Positions 32,033-42,810 of a stretch of DNA of 64,000 nucleotides are shown in pieces; position 1 is the first letter of the stretch, and every line of letters starts with the position of its first letter. The position numbers and the translations under genes are program-made. The notes under the pieces are model-generated. The model was not told where the DNA came from. It did not search any database and worked only from the letters and a program-made list of their open reading frames with translations. The stretch is taken from contig OX387187.1 in assembly GCA_947561395.2 (NCBI GenBank), positions 35,197,829-35,261,828 of the forward strand. The letters run 5' to 3'. Source of the DNA: Buxus sempervirens. Lineage: Eukaryota > Streptophyta > Magnoliopsida > Buxales > Buxaceae.

Positions 32033-34352
32033 ACCATCAGAAGTCGCAGAAGCCGTCGTAAGAAAGATGACGGCTTACATGCAGGAAGAAAAGATAGGGA
32101 AGTTGCAGCAGGAACAAGAATGGCTGGAAAACGGCGAGATAATGATAAACTCGGCCGAATTCATTAATGAACAAGAAGATGAAAGGGTACAAAACCGGAA
32201 TGAGATTACTCTCGCCGACCTACAAGCAGCACCAGCCAAATTAGAAGACCTAAAGGTAGATACCCAAGATCCATTAGAAGAAATCAACCTGGGGACAGAG
32301 GCGGAACAGAAGCCTGTTTTCATGAGTAAGCTATTACCACCTTCGGTCAGACAAGAAATGAGATTATTGCTAACCGAATATTCGGACTGTTTCGCCTGGA
32401 CTTATCAAGAGATGCCAGGATTGGACCGAAGAATGGTAGAACACAGGCTCCCTATCAAGCCAGAATTTAAACCATTCAGGCAACCTTCAAGGAGGATGGG
32501 TGACGACGTGGTATGTAAAGTAAAGGTTGAAATAGAACGGCTTCTATCAGCCGGATTTATTAGGCCGATACGATATGCCGAGTGGCTTTCGAACGTTGTA
32601 CCCGTAATTAAAAAGAATGGTCAAATTAGGGTATGTATTGATTTCCGCAATCTGAATTCTGCAACGCCCAAGGACGAATATCCAATGCCGATCGCAGACC
32701 TCTTAGTTGATAATGCATCACGGCATAAGTTTTTGTCATTTATGGACGGCCACTCCGGATATAATCAAATCTTCATTGTCGAGGAAGATGTAGCAAAAAC
32801 GGCGTTTCGATGCCCTGGAGCATTAGGAACTTATTGTTGGGTGGTTATGCCGTTCGGATTAAAGAATGCTGGCGCAACCTATCAAAGGGCAATGAATCTT
32901 ATCTTCCATGACATGATCGGTCAAATACTTGAGGTATATATTGACGATGTTGTGATAAAGTCTCAAACCGAAATGGACCATTTGCAGCATTTAAAACAGG
33001 TTTTTGAACGACTTCGTAAGTACAGCTTGAAGATGAATCCATTAAAGTGTGCTTTTGGTGTATCGGCCGGAAATTTCCTAGGCTTTCTCGTACACCAGAG
33101 AGGAATTGAGGTCGATAAAAATAAAGCAAAGTCGGTCATAGAAGCCAAGCCACCAGCCAATAAGAAACAGCTACAAAGGTTGCTCGGCCAGGTGAATTTC
33201 TTGAGAAGATTCATTTCAAACCTGGCCGGGAAGATCAGGGTCCTATCCCCATTATTGAAAATCAAGAATACTGAAGAGTTTATCTGGAATGAAGACCATC
33301 AAGCCGCTTTTGAAGGCATCAAACAGTATTTGGCAACCCCACCGGTTTTGGTGCCACCTTCAAAAGAACGGCCGCTAAAACTTTATATAGCGGCTTCGAG
33401 CGATTCAGTTGGAGTCTTGTTGGCCCAAGAGAACAATCAAGGATATGAGCAGGCCATTTATTACCTCAGTAGATTCTTGACTCCGGTGGAAGAAAGGTAC
33501 ACTAATCTAGAGAAGTTGTGTCTAACACTCTATTATGCAACTACCAAATTACGACATTATCTCCTGTCGGCCAAAGAAATTTTCGTCATAGCAGCCACTG
33601 ACGTGGTCAAGTACATGCTCACTCGGCCTACAGTGAGTGGTAGACTCGGAAAATGGACCCTGACTCTGATGGAGTTTGACTTTAAATATGTACCGCAGAA
33701 AGCGGTAAAAGGACAAGCATTGGCCGATTTTTTGGCCGATCATCCATCTAGTGTGCAGGAAAAAGAGTTGGATATCCCAGTATTTCATGCCAGTTTTTGC
33801 TATGCCGAATTCCAACCATGGACACTGGAATTTGATGGTTCAAAGACAGAGTTTGCTTCTGGGATCGGAGTAGTAATAACTTCACCCACTGGTGACAAGC
33901 ACGAACATGCATTTCAGCTTGAAGAATTATCCACAAACAATCAAGCAGAGTTTGAAGCTACAATTATAGGGTTGGAAATTCTATGGGAAATGGGTGCTCG
34001 AGCAGTTAATATTGTTGGAGATTCCCAACTCGTCTTGAAGCAAATGGAGGGCATATATAACTGCAATAGCGAGTCATTAGTACTATTGCTACGAAGGGCG
34101 AGATTCCTGGCCCAGCAGTTCAATAGAATTGAATTCGAACATCGGCCAAGGAAGGAAAACTATCAAGCTAATGAACTGGCCCAGTTGGCATCTGGACTCA
34201 GGCTGCGCGATTCAGTTAGAACAGTGACCATACAATCTCTCCCCAACTCCGAGAAAAGACCATTTCTGGTGGATTCACTAGCATGTTGTAACCAGACAAT
34301 AAGACAGGATTGGAGAGGTGAGATCTGGGGTATCTTAAAGATCCTACTATAA
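32022..34352 (+). CDS. pol: Tat element reverse transcriptase with two RNase H domains
   Basis: 776-residue frame, +1 relative to protease. RT spans residues about 105-330: FKPFRQPSRRM, VIKKNGQIRVCIDFRNLN, FLSFMDGHSGYNQI, MPFGLKNAGATYQRAM, and the catalytic YIDD at residues 306-309. RNase H1 follows (PLKLYIAASSDSVGVLLAQE, YYLSRFLTPVEERYTNLEK) to about residue 560. A second RNase H starts near residue 595: WTLEFDGSKTEFASGIGVV, STNNQAEFEATIIGLEI, VGDSQLVLKQMEG, ENYQANELAQLASG, keeping D, E, D and a C-terminal acidic position. This dual arrangement defines the Tat lineage. The frame stops early at 34350-34352, after an apparent 1-base deletion near 34325-34332. Confidence 0.95.
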   Translation: MMVKPSEVAEAVVRKMTAYMQEEKIGKLQQEQEWLENGEIMINSAEFINEQEDERVQNRNEITLADLQAAPAKLEDLKVDTQDPLEEINLGTEAEQKPVFMSKLLPPSVRQEMRLLLTEYSDCFAWTYQEMPGLDRRMVEHRLPIKPEFKPFRQPSRRMGDDVVCKVKVEIERLLSAGFIRPIRYAEWLSNVVPVIKKNGQIRVCIDFRNLNSATPKDEYPMPIADLLVDNASRHKFLSFMDGHSGYNQIFIVEEDVAKTAFRCPGALGTYCWVVMPFGLKNAGATYQRAMNLIFHDMIGQILEVYIDDVVIKSQTEMDHLQHLKQVFERLRKYSLKMNPLKCAFGVSAGNFLGFLVHQRGIEVDKNKAKSVIEAKPPANKKQLQRLLGQVNFLRRFISNLAGKIRVLSPLLKIKNTEEFIWNEDHQAAFEGIKQYLATPPVLVPPSKERPLKLYIAASSDSVGVLLAQENNQGYEQAIYYLSRFLTPVEERYTNLEKLCLTLYYATTKLRHYLLSAKEIFVIAATDVVKYMLTRPTVSGRLGKWTLTLMEFDFKYVPQKAVKGQALADFLADHPSSVQEKELDIPVFHASFCYAEFQPWTLEFDGSKTEFASGIGVVITSPTGDKHEHAFQLEELSTNNQAEFEATIIGLEILWEMGARAVNIVGDSQLVLKQMEGIYNCNSESLVLLLRRARFLAQQFNRIEFEHRPRKENYQANELAQLASGLRLRDSVRTVTIQSLPNSEKRPFLVDSLACCNQTIRQDWRGEIWGILKILL

Positions 34353-35596
34353 AGACTAGCAGATCGACCAAAAGGAAAGCTGCCAACTATTTTATTCTGG
34401 GCGATGAGCTATATAAAAAGAGTATTGAAGACATCCCACTTAGATGTGTCAACCCAACAGAAGCCATGTTAATAATGGCCGAGGTACACGAAGGGATTTG
34501 TGGCGCACACCAAGCAGGAGTCAAGATGCGATGGTTATTGCGTCGGCATGGTTATTACTGGCCGTCAATCTTGAAAGATTGTCAGATGTTCGCTGCAGGA
34601 TGTCAGGAATGTCAGAAACATGGACCAGTTCAGAGGGTGCCGGCATTCGAATTGCAAACCATAGTCAAGCCATGGCCCTTCAGGGGGTGGGCAATGGATT
34701 TGATTGGAAAAGTGTATCCTCCTTCGACCGGTCTACACAACTTCATCATAGTAGCCACTGATTACTTCACCAAATGGGTGGAAGCCAAACCTTTGAAAAA
34801 AGTGGAACAAACGGATGTGATTGAGTTTATCAGGGAACAGATAATTCATAGATACGGTATCCCCGAAACCATCATGACCGATTCAGGTACCGTTTTTGTA
34901 GGACAAGAAGTGACTGAGTTTGCCAAAACATATGGCATCAGAATGATTCAATCTACACCCTATTACGCACAGGCAAATGGACAAGCTGAAGCAACGAATA
35001 AGGTGTTGAAAAATATCCTAAGAAAGATGATTGAGGATAAGCCAAGAAGTTGGCATAAACTCTTATCTGAAGCATTGTGGGCGTATCGAATGTCTTACAA
35101 GACGTCTATTGGAACTACCCCTTTTGCCTTAACCTTCGGTCATGAGGCAGTTATTCCGGCCGAAATCACGGTCAAATCGTTAAGGGTGGCTATTCAGAAT
35201 AATTTCACTCCCAAGGATTACACGGAAGCAATGTTAGTCGAATTAGAAGACTTGGGAGAGATGAGGAGGCTAGCCCTGGATCGGCAGAGAGCCCTCAAGC
35301 AAAGGATTGCAAGATCCTATAATCGCCGAGTGAAACACAAATCATTCGCTCAAGGAGATTTAGTGTGGAAAACCCTGCTGCCAATAGGGAAAAAGGATTC
35401 TTTGTATGGAAAATGGTCCCCCACGTGGGAAGGACCATTGCAAGTCAGCAAGGTATTGCCCGGGGGGGCATACCATATACAGTCTTTGGATGGCCAAGAA
35501 AAGAAGATTATCAACGGCCAGTTTTTGAAACGGTACTTTCCTACTCTATGGGAAAGCCGCGAAATCAATAACCAACCTGAGGAAAATCAGGAATAA
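34331..35596 (+). CDS. int: Tat element integrase
   Basis: In the frame -1 to RT. Integrase-type sequence is readable from about 34331 (YLKDPTIKTSR), before the first Met at 34466. That overlap with the RT end indicates a single-base deletion, not a separate gene. The HHCC zinc-binding region is at about 34480-34620 (EVHEGICGAHQAG, GYYWPSILKDC, GCQECQKHG). The DDE core follows: GWAMDLIG, IMTDSGTVFVGQ, PYYAQANGQAEATNK. The C-terminal part has FAQGDLVWK, KWSPTWEGPLQVSKVLP and INGQFLKRYFP. No chromodomain, as expected for Tat. The residues needed for catalysis are present. Confidence 0.94.
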   Translation, partial: YLKDPTIKTSRSTKRKAANYFILGDELYKKSIEDIPLRCVNPTEAMLIMAEVHEGICGAHQAGVKMRWLLRRHGYYWPSILKDCQMFAAGCQECQKHGPVQRVPAFELQTIVKPWPFRGWAMDLIGKVYPPSTGLHNFIIVATDYFTKWVEAKPLKKVEQTDVIEFIREQIIHRYGIPETIMTDSGTVFVGQEVTEFAKTYGIRMIQSTPYYAQANGQAEATNKVLKNILRKMIEDKPRSWHKLLSEALWAYRMSYKTSIGTTPFALTFGHEAVIPAEITVKSLRVAIQNNFTPKDYTEAMLVELEDLGEMRRLALDRQRALKQRIARSYNRRVKHKSFAQGDLVWKTLLPIGKKDSLYGKWSPTWEGPLQVSKVLPGGAYHIQSLDGQEKKIINGQFLKRYFPTLWESREINNQPEENQE

Positions 35597-36423
35597 AATA
35601 AAATATCTACTGTTCGGTACCTGCAACGCCAAATAAATGGTATTGTCAAATCGAGGAGCCGATATACAGTGCGGATTAGACTAAAATAGGAAATCTCTTC
35701 GAGATCCGCTCAGACCCATTGATCTTCTTTCTAACGATCGGTCTATAAATACTAAGGCAATGCTCGCCATTCTTCCAAGAAAGGAAAGAAGAAAAGAGAT
35801 GGCGAAAGATCAAGAGCCGACGACGGAGACGATCGAGGAAGAAGAAGTCAACAAAGCCGATGACTTCATGAGAATGGGCGGGATCGGAAAAGGCGACTCT
35901 ACTCTCGCTGACCCCATCACGGCTGGTCTTCGACCACCGAGTTCTGGGTAGAGACGAGAGTTCTCTCCTCCGACCAGCATTTACGCCGGTCGGAATAGTC
36001 GCCATCCCCCCCTCTTTCCTCTTGCCCCTTTGAAGGAATTGCCCCTCGCTAACACCGTCTATGGTTGGAGTGCGGAGCAATTTCAGGGGCATATCGGCCC
36101 CGGTTGTATTATCATACCCCGGCTGATACATCTGGCCTTGATTGTATGAAAGAGCCAGAAGAGCTCGGCTTTGGTTGTCTGAAAGATCAATGTTGAAATA
36201 AAAACATTCTTATTTTGTTTGTTTAGTTCTAATCTTTCTATGACAAGCAGTAGATATGAAATAAAACGAGTATGTTACGCATCCAAAAAGCATGCAAAAA
36301 ACTACCGTTTAATAAAAGCCGAGGAATCGGCTGAATAAAGTTTAAAATGCCAGCCATATGGCATTATCATAAAAAGTGAATACCGAACAAACGGTATGAT
36401 TGTTTAGAAAAGGTTTTATAACC
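35597..36423. other. Tat element spacer between integrase and the antisense genes
   Basis: A 63-codon sense frame at 35760-35951 (with an inner start giving MAKDQEPTTETIEEEE) and a 151-codon minus-strand frame at 35676-36131 overlap each other. Neither has a recognisable domain, so I do not call a gene. The region presumably holds the 3' end of antisense gene B transcripts. Confidence 0.45.
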
Positions 36424-39178
36424 TTACCTTTCGAACCAAGTCTGAAATCGGGCATGATCATACTTCGCCCGCTCCAATAATAATTGCATCTCAGCTCGAC
36501 GCACCTCCACCTCCCTTTCATCCCTCATGTGCTCCTCCAAACGGTGACGGCTCGATTCGATCAGCAGCATCTGAGTCTGGATAGATTCTTTAAGATGATG
36601 TTCCTCAGATTGTAGCCGAGATAAATCGTCCGAAGCAGTATCTGATGGGTCACCAGCAATAGAGCCCTGGCCAAGAGAATTTTTATGAAGAGACCACCTC
36701 AAAGTCTCCAAATGGCGATTATGACCATATACAGCATGAATTTCTTGACGGAAATCGGAACATCTCACGTTGACAGAACGGAGAAAGTCCATGGCTTCCC
36801 TTAGCTGCGGCACGGCACTGTAAAAACCAAGCATGGACATTAGCCGATCTCCGGTTGAACGATCCCCGCGAGAATTCATCACTATGGCTCTGCATATCAA
36901 CAATCGAACTTCTGACAATTCTTCGTCAGAAAGTTCTTCAGGCTGACGAAGAACAAAAGAGCGGAGTTCGTTCCAACTGTCAAAATCCGGAAGAAATGCC
37001 GGAAGAAGGTCATGAAATTCGGGAGATGAAAGACAACGGTCTACTTCCATGAAGCAAAACCTGACAAATCCGAAGCAAGTACCAGGGAGGGGTCTATAAT
37101 TTTCTTCCTTGGCCACAGGAATTTTTGGCTCAGAAGGTAATTCACCAGAAGAAGAACCAGAGGAAGCAGCACCAGGAACAGTGGATGGACCAGCTTCATC
37201 AACCACGGGACGAGGGAAGAAAGGAGCCGGCCTAGATGCACTAGGCAACGGATCGGTCGAAGGAGTGACAAATCGAGTTGAGGTTGGGGGACTAGCATAA
37301 TGAAATGCACGAGGAGGAGTCGGCATGGGAGTTGATCTACCACTACTCCCAGAATGAACGGGAGGCCCATGCTGAGGACGAAATAAATCGATGTCTTCTT
37401 CCTCGTCCGAAGAATCGTCAGCCACGACGACACGCTCACCTGGATGCTGAACTCGGAGTCGCAAACTGGAACGAGTAACGTAAGCACGACCATCCGATAC
37501 CTCACCAATCTTCCGTTTTTTCAAAGGCGACTGTTTGGAAGAAGGGTTGCTCCGATTGGCAGAAACTTTGGAAGGTCGCCGCCAGTTAAAGGTGACCGAC
37601 GTCTCGGCTTTCTTTTTCTTGCTCTTCACATGGGAGGATCGAGGATCATCTAATAAAGAAAAAGAAAGTCAGACGCGACCGAATAAAGAAGATCAGTTTA
37701 TAAAAACATAAAAGAAAGTTACCTGGGTAACGGGCCTCATAATACCCGCGGAGTTTGCCTATACTCGCTATATCGACCGCATTCGGTCGAAATAGCGCAG
37801 TATACGACTCTGCATCAAGCCGGACAAAGTCAGAGTAAAGCTGAGACCACCATCGACGAAAGGAAGGTTCAGCTGAGGATTCCCGGGGAAGAGGATAATT
37901 GCGGAAGCGAGCAGAAAGATCACGGAACCGAGAAGTTGCTAATGACAGGTAACTAGGGCTCAAAACAGACCGAGAGCCACCATTGGTAGATGAAAACACC
38001 ACCAGAGGAATGCCTTGGCCATAACCAAGTTGCCGACTGACGAAATGCGGCAGATATATTTCCACCCCTTCTCTTCTAGAAGTGGCAGGAGCATCTCGGT
38101 TATGCAAGCCAAAAGGAAGCTCACGGGCAATAAGAAAACTGGCCGTAGCACGTCGGCGAGCTTCTGGAGAAGAATTGATGGCGGCATAAAGGGGAGACCC
38201 ATGAAATTGGTCTAGAGAAAAGTGATGGAATAAAGGAGGATTATTTTCCTGTAGACCTACCAGGAAGAAATCAAGAACAGCCGTGAAAGACAATTAAATA
38301 GGTGTTGTGGTAAGCCAGCGACGGCCGGCATAGTAATAATTAGGAAAAGGATTGTCTACGGCTGTACAGAAAAAGCCGGGAAAGTATTCATAAAACCAGA
38401 ATTGTAAAAACCAAAGAGGGCCACTGGCAACCCCTAATCGGCCGAAAGACAGACTGTGTAAACCACGGTAGACCTGGCTGAGAAAGAAAGGGGCTAGAGC
38501 CAAACGGCGACCATGGGCCAGGGCTACCGCAATACCGGCAAACTCCTTTACCATCTGAGCAGATGGGCCACAGCAGAAAAAATGGCAAAGAAAAAACAGC
38601 AAGAAAGAGCAATGCTCTTGAAGGGAAGGAGGATTATCGTCATTTGGAACTCGCTCCGCACGAACAAAGGTGCCGAAAGCAGAAGAAGCATGAGCGGTGT
38701 TAAAAACAGAAGATGAGAAAACGGATAGGGTAGAATCTACTTCTTCCCCAAGGACCGAAAGACCTGTGATGCAGCAAACATCCAACAGGGTCGGGGTCAT
38801 AGGCCCATGGTAAAAGGAGAAGGTGTTGGAACCCCGACACCAGAAAAATGAGGCCACTCCAAGCAAAATAGGATTGAAGGGAATGTAGAAGGTGGAATAG
38901 AAGATCATCTCCGCCAAACCTAGCCTAACCCAGGTCTCCATATAATAAGACCGTAAACGCTCAACCCATTTGTTCCACTCAGGGGAACACTTAGGCCAGG
39001 AGCGAGGAAGAGTAATCAGATTACCCCATCTCACAGGATCAGAGGCGGTGATCAAGTGGTAGGAAGAGTGCAGGACCTTTGGAGCCTTTTCCGTCTCGTC
39101 ATCAGTGCATGGACCAAGAACAGGACCATCCTCACCATCAAGGAACAGATTCAAGTCGTTAGGGTTGTCGTCCGCCAT
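36424..39178 (-). pseudogene. Antisense gene B: PMD-like protein, one intron, one premature stop
   Basis: Start ATG at 39178 (MADDNPNDLNLF). Exon 1 runs to 37723; an intron at 37722-37650 (73 nt, GTAACT...TTATTAG) joins phase 1 to exon 2 (37649-36424) with the frame intact, about 893 codons. The N-terminal half is plant-mobile-domain-like: SPEWNKWVERLRSYY, IPFNPILLGVASFFW, GSNTFSFYHGPMTPTLLDVC, then SGPLWFLQFWFYEYFP. A single in-frame TAA at 38294-38296 splits it at TPI*LSF, where gene A reads TPAVLSF. Exon 2 has basic KSKKKKAE and PLKKRKIGE clusters, an S/P-rich acidic linker and a helical, charged C-terminus. Its apparent end reads GAAAG/GTAAGG, a good splice donor, so a further exon is possible. 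Function unknown. Confidence 0.75.
37650..37722 (-). other. Predicted intron of antisense gene B
   Basis: Minus strand: CCAG/GTAACTTTC...TTTATTAG/ATGATCC. T-rich before the acceptor. Removal joins ...TAC CCA G to AT GAT CCT in frame, avoiding the stop that ends the unspliced frame. Confidence 0.75.
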
Positions 39179-39518
39179 GATCGATACTAGAAACCAGAGA
39201 AGAAAAGCTCGAAGGAAGAAGAAGACGAAACGAAACAAGGAAACGTCTGCAGGAAGGAGAGCTCGTAATGATTCAAAATATCGAGAAAGGCGTTGATAAG
39301 ACTGCTGTCTTCCCGAAAAAGATGTTGATAGTACGATCGCCTTCCCGAAGAAATCGAAACGGCGGCTCGATATCTTCTCGAAAAAAGCGTTTTTAAGGGT
39401 AAAGATCATACGGATGAATCAAATTGAAAAGATGACTGTGTCGAAAAAGGAGCCGATTCTGACGGCTAGGACAGTTGGCAAAATGGATTCCAAAAAAGAG
39501 TTTAATTCATTAAATGCT

Positions 39519-42500
39519 TTACAAAGAAGTATTTAAAATGGCAGAATATATACGGTCAAAAGACTCTTGGGCAGACCGTCTTTCTTCAACCAAAGTGGAC
39601 CGAAGCAGAGAGGAACCTCGAGCCAACTCTATCTCCGATTTCAGCTCGTGGGAGATCTCGATGCACTGACGGGTCTTCTCTTTCAAGGTGTCATCAATAA
39701 AGTTATGTGTACGAAGAAGTTCCTCCCGTTGATTTACAAGATCAGACCTTCTAGATTGAAACTCAGCAATCTGACGGTCGACTGCCGAAATGTCATCATT
39801 AATAATATTTATACGGTGGGCCGCATCAGTAAACTGATGATGACAAATCTCGCGCTCATTCCTCAACTGTTGCAAAATTTGATATCGGCCATCAACAGAA
39901 TCGGCCGTATTACTCATTTCATGTAATTTGGCCGAAAGATGGTCAAAGACAACTTTATAAGGGTAGAGGAAAGTAAGTTGAGAGAACACCGATTTGACCT
40001 CAGGAGATACAGAAGACAGATCCCGAAGTTGTGCAGCCAATGCCATCACACGGGTAAGAGTCTCTTCGGAAATACCAATTATTCCTGGAGAGAGGAGGCG
40101 AATAATCTCCGATTGGATACTCGTTGGAGATAAGGGCTCAGATGAACCGTCAGATGAGAGAGTAGAACAGACATCGTTCAATATAGTGTCCAATCGGCCA
40201 TCACCAGGGAGTGGTCCCGCAGCAAAAGAAGGAATAAGCGATGAACTGGAACTCCCCAAGTCGATAAGCTTTTGCTTCGACCGATTAATATCAACTTCCG
40301 CTGCTGTAACAGGAGAATCAGAATGAATATCGGCCAAGGCAGAAGGGCCGGAAGGCCCAACAGAAATAGTAGACGTTGCAATCCCAACTACCGGTAAGGC
40401 TGCATTCTGCTCATATCCAGGAGGTAAGTCGGGAGACGGACTTCGTTCTGGAGAAACCTCTCGAATGGATAAATGCTCCTGATCTTCAGGAAGTGCTAAA
40501 GGGGCTGCTGCAGCGACACTACCAGGAGAATCCAATGCTTCGGTAGGAACAGAGAAATTGGCCGAATCAAAAACAGACATGGGATCAACAACCAGATCCG
40601 AAGAAGATTCCATGACATTGGAAGAAAAAGCAGTTAGACCCGAGGAACTCGAAGCCTAGAAGAATGAGGTGTCAGAAAGAAAAATCAAACTAAGAAGATG
40701 AGCAATAAAGATTCAGTACCTTCCGAGGACGCCGTCGTAGTGGGACATCATCGGGATCCTCATCATCTTCATACGGGACAATCGAGAGAGGACATTCTGG
40801 TGACAACGCATCATCTTCGGCCAATTCCCCGGAAGGAGAAGCATGAGCCTCCAAGGTAAGAAACGGCGTTTCACCGGGTGGCCGTATACCTGAACTAATA
40901 TCTTCTTGGACAGGTTCAGGCAAAAGTGCAAGTGGACTAGCCTCCAAAGCTAGAGGCGGAACTTTACCTAATGACAGAAAAATTGAGTGAACATCAAGCG
41001 GATCAGAAGCAAGAAAGATAAGAATATACCTTCTTGGATAGGTGAAGCCGGAGGCTCAAACAGACCCATCCTTTCCAGATAATAATCGGCCGAATAACGG
41101 CAGATATTGTTCCACAACGATTTCCACCAAACACGGAAATCACAGCGACAGTCGTAACGACGAGGAAGAAAGGGAAGTCGAAATTCAACGGCAGCAGCTT
41201 TATAAGCATCTTCCATGTCGGCAGCTTCGGCTACAGTGACAGACGGCCGATCAACAGGTTTGGCATTAACTGTGAACAAACCATCTACTTCAAATAAGGG
41301 AATCCTCTGTTCGCATTGAAATTGCCGGCCGACACAATTGGGCAAGTATACTTCATACCCCGGTTTCTTGTTAATTGACTTCACAGCATAATTTAAATTT
41401 CGAGCCTTCAGAAAACTAGCCCAGATAAGATGCTGCTCGTCAGTTATGTCATCCACCATTGAAAGGAAACCGGGAGAATTTGAGGAGACTTCAAAAGGAG
41501 GAGTAAGAAAATAATGAAGATTGAAAAAGAAACGGAAACATTCGGAAAAAGATAGAACAGCTGGTGTGGCAGCCAAACAGGCGTGGCCACCAAAATCAGA
41601 AGGCATGTTAGGAGTGATCGGTACTTGAGCATAAAACTGGGATGGAAAATAGTGATAAGCCCAAAATTGGAGGAACCACAATGGCCCCCCAGGATTCTGA
41701 AGGGAGCCATGAACAAACTCTTGAAGTGAACGGTATAAAACCGATAAAAAGTAAGGAGCAAGGGCAACTTCATACTCACCCAGAATTAACTTGACCAATG
41801 AGTAATACTCTTTGGTAACTGCTTGGGCCTTGGAACATAATACAAAGTTGCAGAAAAAATAAAGGAGAAAGTAGAAGTGTTCCACCTCATCTGCATAAGC
41901 TGGAGGCCTGAATTTGGCACAGTCCTTGATGTAGGACCGATAAGATGAATGAATTGAAGTCGGTGGAGATTCGCTCTCTGACGGTGGAGGTTCATGCTCG
42001 GACAGCACAAAACCTTTTGGCCGAGAAGATCGTGCCTTCTTGAAAGCCCTGTTATTCTTCGTTGAGGGTTGCTTTCTTTTCTTTTCTACTTCTTTCCCTT
42101 TGTCACCCACTTCCATCGGAGGTAAATGCTGGTAATCCTTAAGGTCCGCCATACCGACCCGGATCTCATGACCAGTCGCGAAGAAACCAGTAATAAAGCA
42201 GACATCCATGACAGTAGGAGTCATCATTCCGCAAGGGAAATTGAAGGTATTGGTGTAAGTATTCCAGAATGAACTCATGGCGCAGAGAAGATCGCGATTG
42301 CAGGGAATAGAATGACACGAAAAGATAATCATATCATAAATACCTGTCTTGCGCCAAACAACGGCAAAACGATCCTTCATGCGGTCAACCCAAGCTTTCC
42401 ATTCGGGGTAAGCAGTCGGCCAATTTCGAAAGCGAAGAGGTAGATGAAGATTCTCTGCGTCAGTAAAGAGTAACGGACCCCTCACTTTCTCAGTCGGGGC

Positions 42501-42608
42501 CTCCAAAGGAGCATTACTGGCACAAATGAAGGGGCCTACAGATATCGAGTTGCCGAAAACTTCAACTGTAGAAGGATAGTGTATGAGAGTGCCCGCCATT
42601 GAAGACAA
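39519..42608 (-). CDS. Antisense gene A: PMD-like protein, three exons
   Basis: Spliced model: exon 1 42608-41030, exon 2 40967-40720, exon 3 40655-39519, giving 988 codons including stop with no internal stop. Introns are 62 and 64 nt with GT...AG ends. Start is MSSMAGTL, with a second Met three codons in. Residues about 60-150 and 230-340 are plant-mobile-domain-like: YPEWKAWVDRMKD, NTFNFPCGMMTPTVMDVC, then GGPLWFLQFWAYHYFP. A basic KKRKQPSTKNNRAFKKAR between them could be a nuclear localisation signal. The C-terminal third is predicted helical and charged (QQLRNEREICHHQF, KEKTRQCIEISHELKSEIE), perhaps a coiled coil. PMD-family proteins act in transposon silencing or are carried by transposons; the role here is unknown. 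Confidence 0.8.
40656..40719 (-). other. Predicted intron 2 of antisense gene A
   Basis: Minus strand: CGGAAG/GTACTG...TTCTTCTAG/GCTTCG. 64 nt, T-rich, phase 0. Both joined frames are otherwise closed by stops inside the intron. Confidence 0.78.
40968..41029 (-). other. Predicted intron 1 of antisense gene A
   Basis: Minus strand: AAGAAG/GTATATTC...TCATTAG/GTAAAG. 62 nt, phase 1. Splicing makes a Gly codon from G and GT and continues KVPPLALEASPL in the exon 2 frame. Confidence 0.8.
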
Positions 42609-42667
42609 AGAGGAAGAAAAGACAAACAGTCAAAAAGAAAGAGTAAAGTAAAATCTCGGCTGTGATA

Positions 42668-42674
42668 CTTTATA
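42668..42674 (-). promoter_or_regulatory. Candidate TATA box for antisense gene A
   Basis: Minus strand TATAAAG in CTTCTATAAAGTATCA, 60-70 bp upstream of the start codons at 42608/42599. That spacing would leave a 5' leader of about 30-40 nt. It lies inside the element, not in the LTR, so the antisense genes appear to have their own promoter. Confidence 0.6.
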
Positions 42675-42810
42675 GAAGGCGAAATCCGAAAGGTTTCATC
42701 ATTACGATCGTAGGGAAACGGCGCGATCTTTTCACATCAAACGACGGACAAATTTTGAAAAACCCGAAAATACTTACTCATCACACCGGCCGATGACGGC
42801 GTCACAAGTA

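Noticed and set aside
31240-33936. Minus-strand ORFs of 60-100 codons under the Tat pol genes
   Set aside because: Shadows of the conserved sense frames with no domains, unlike the antisense genes at 36.4-42.6 kb.
35676-36131. 151-codon minus-strand ORF after integrase
   Set aside because: No recognisable domain and it overlaps an equally open sense frame; left as spacer.
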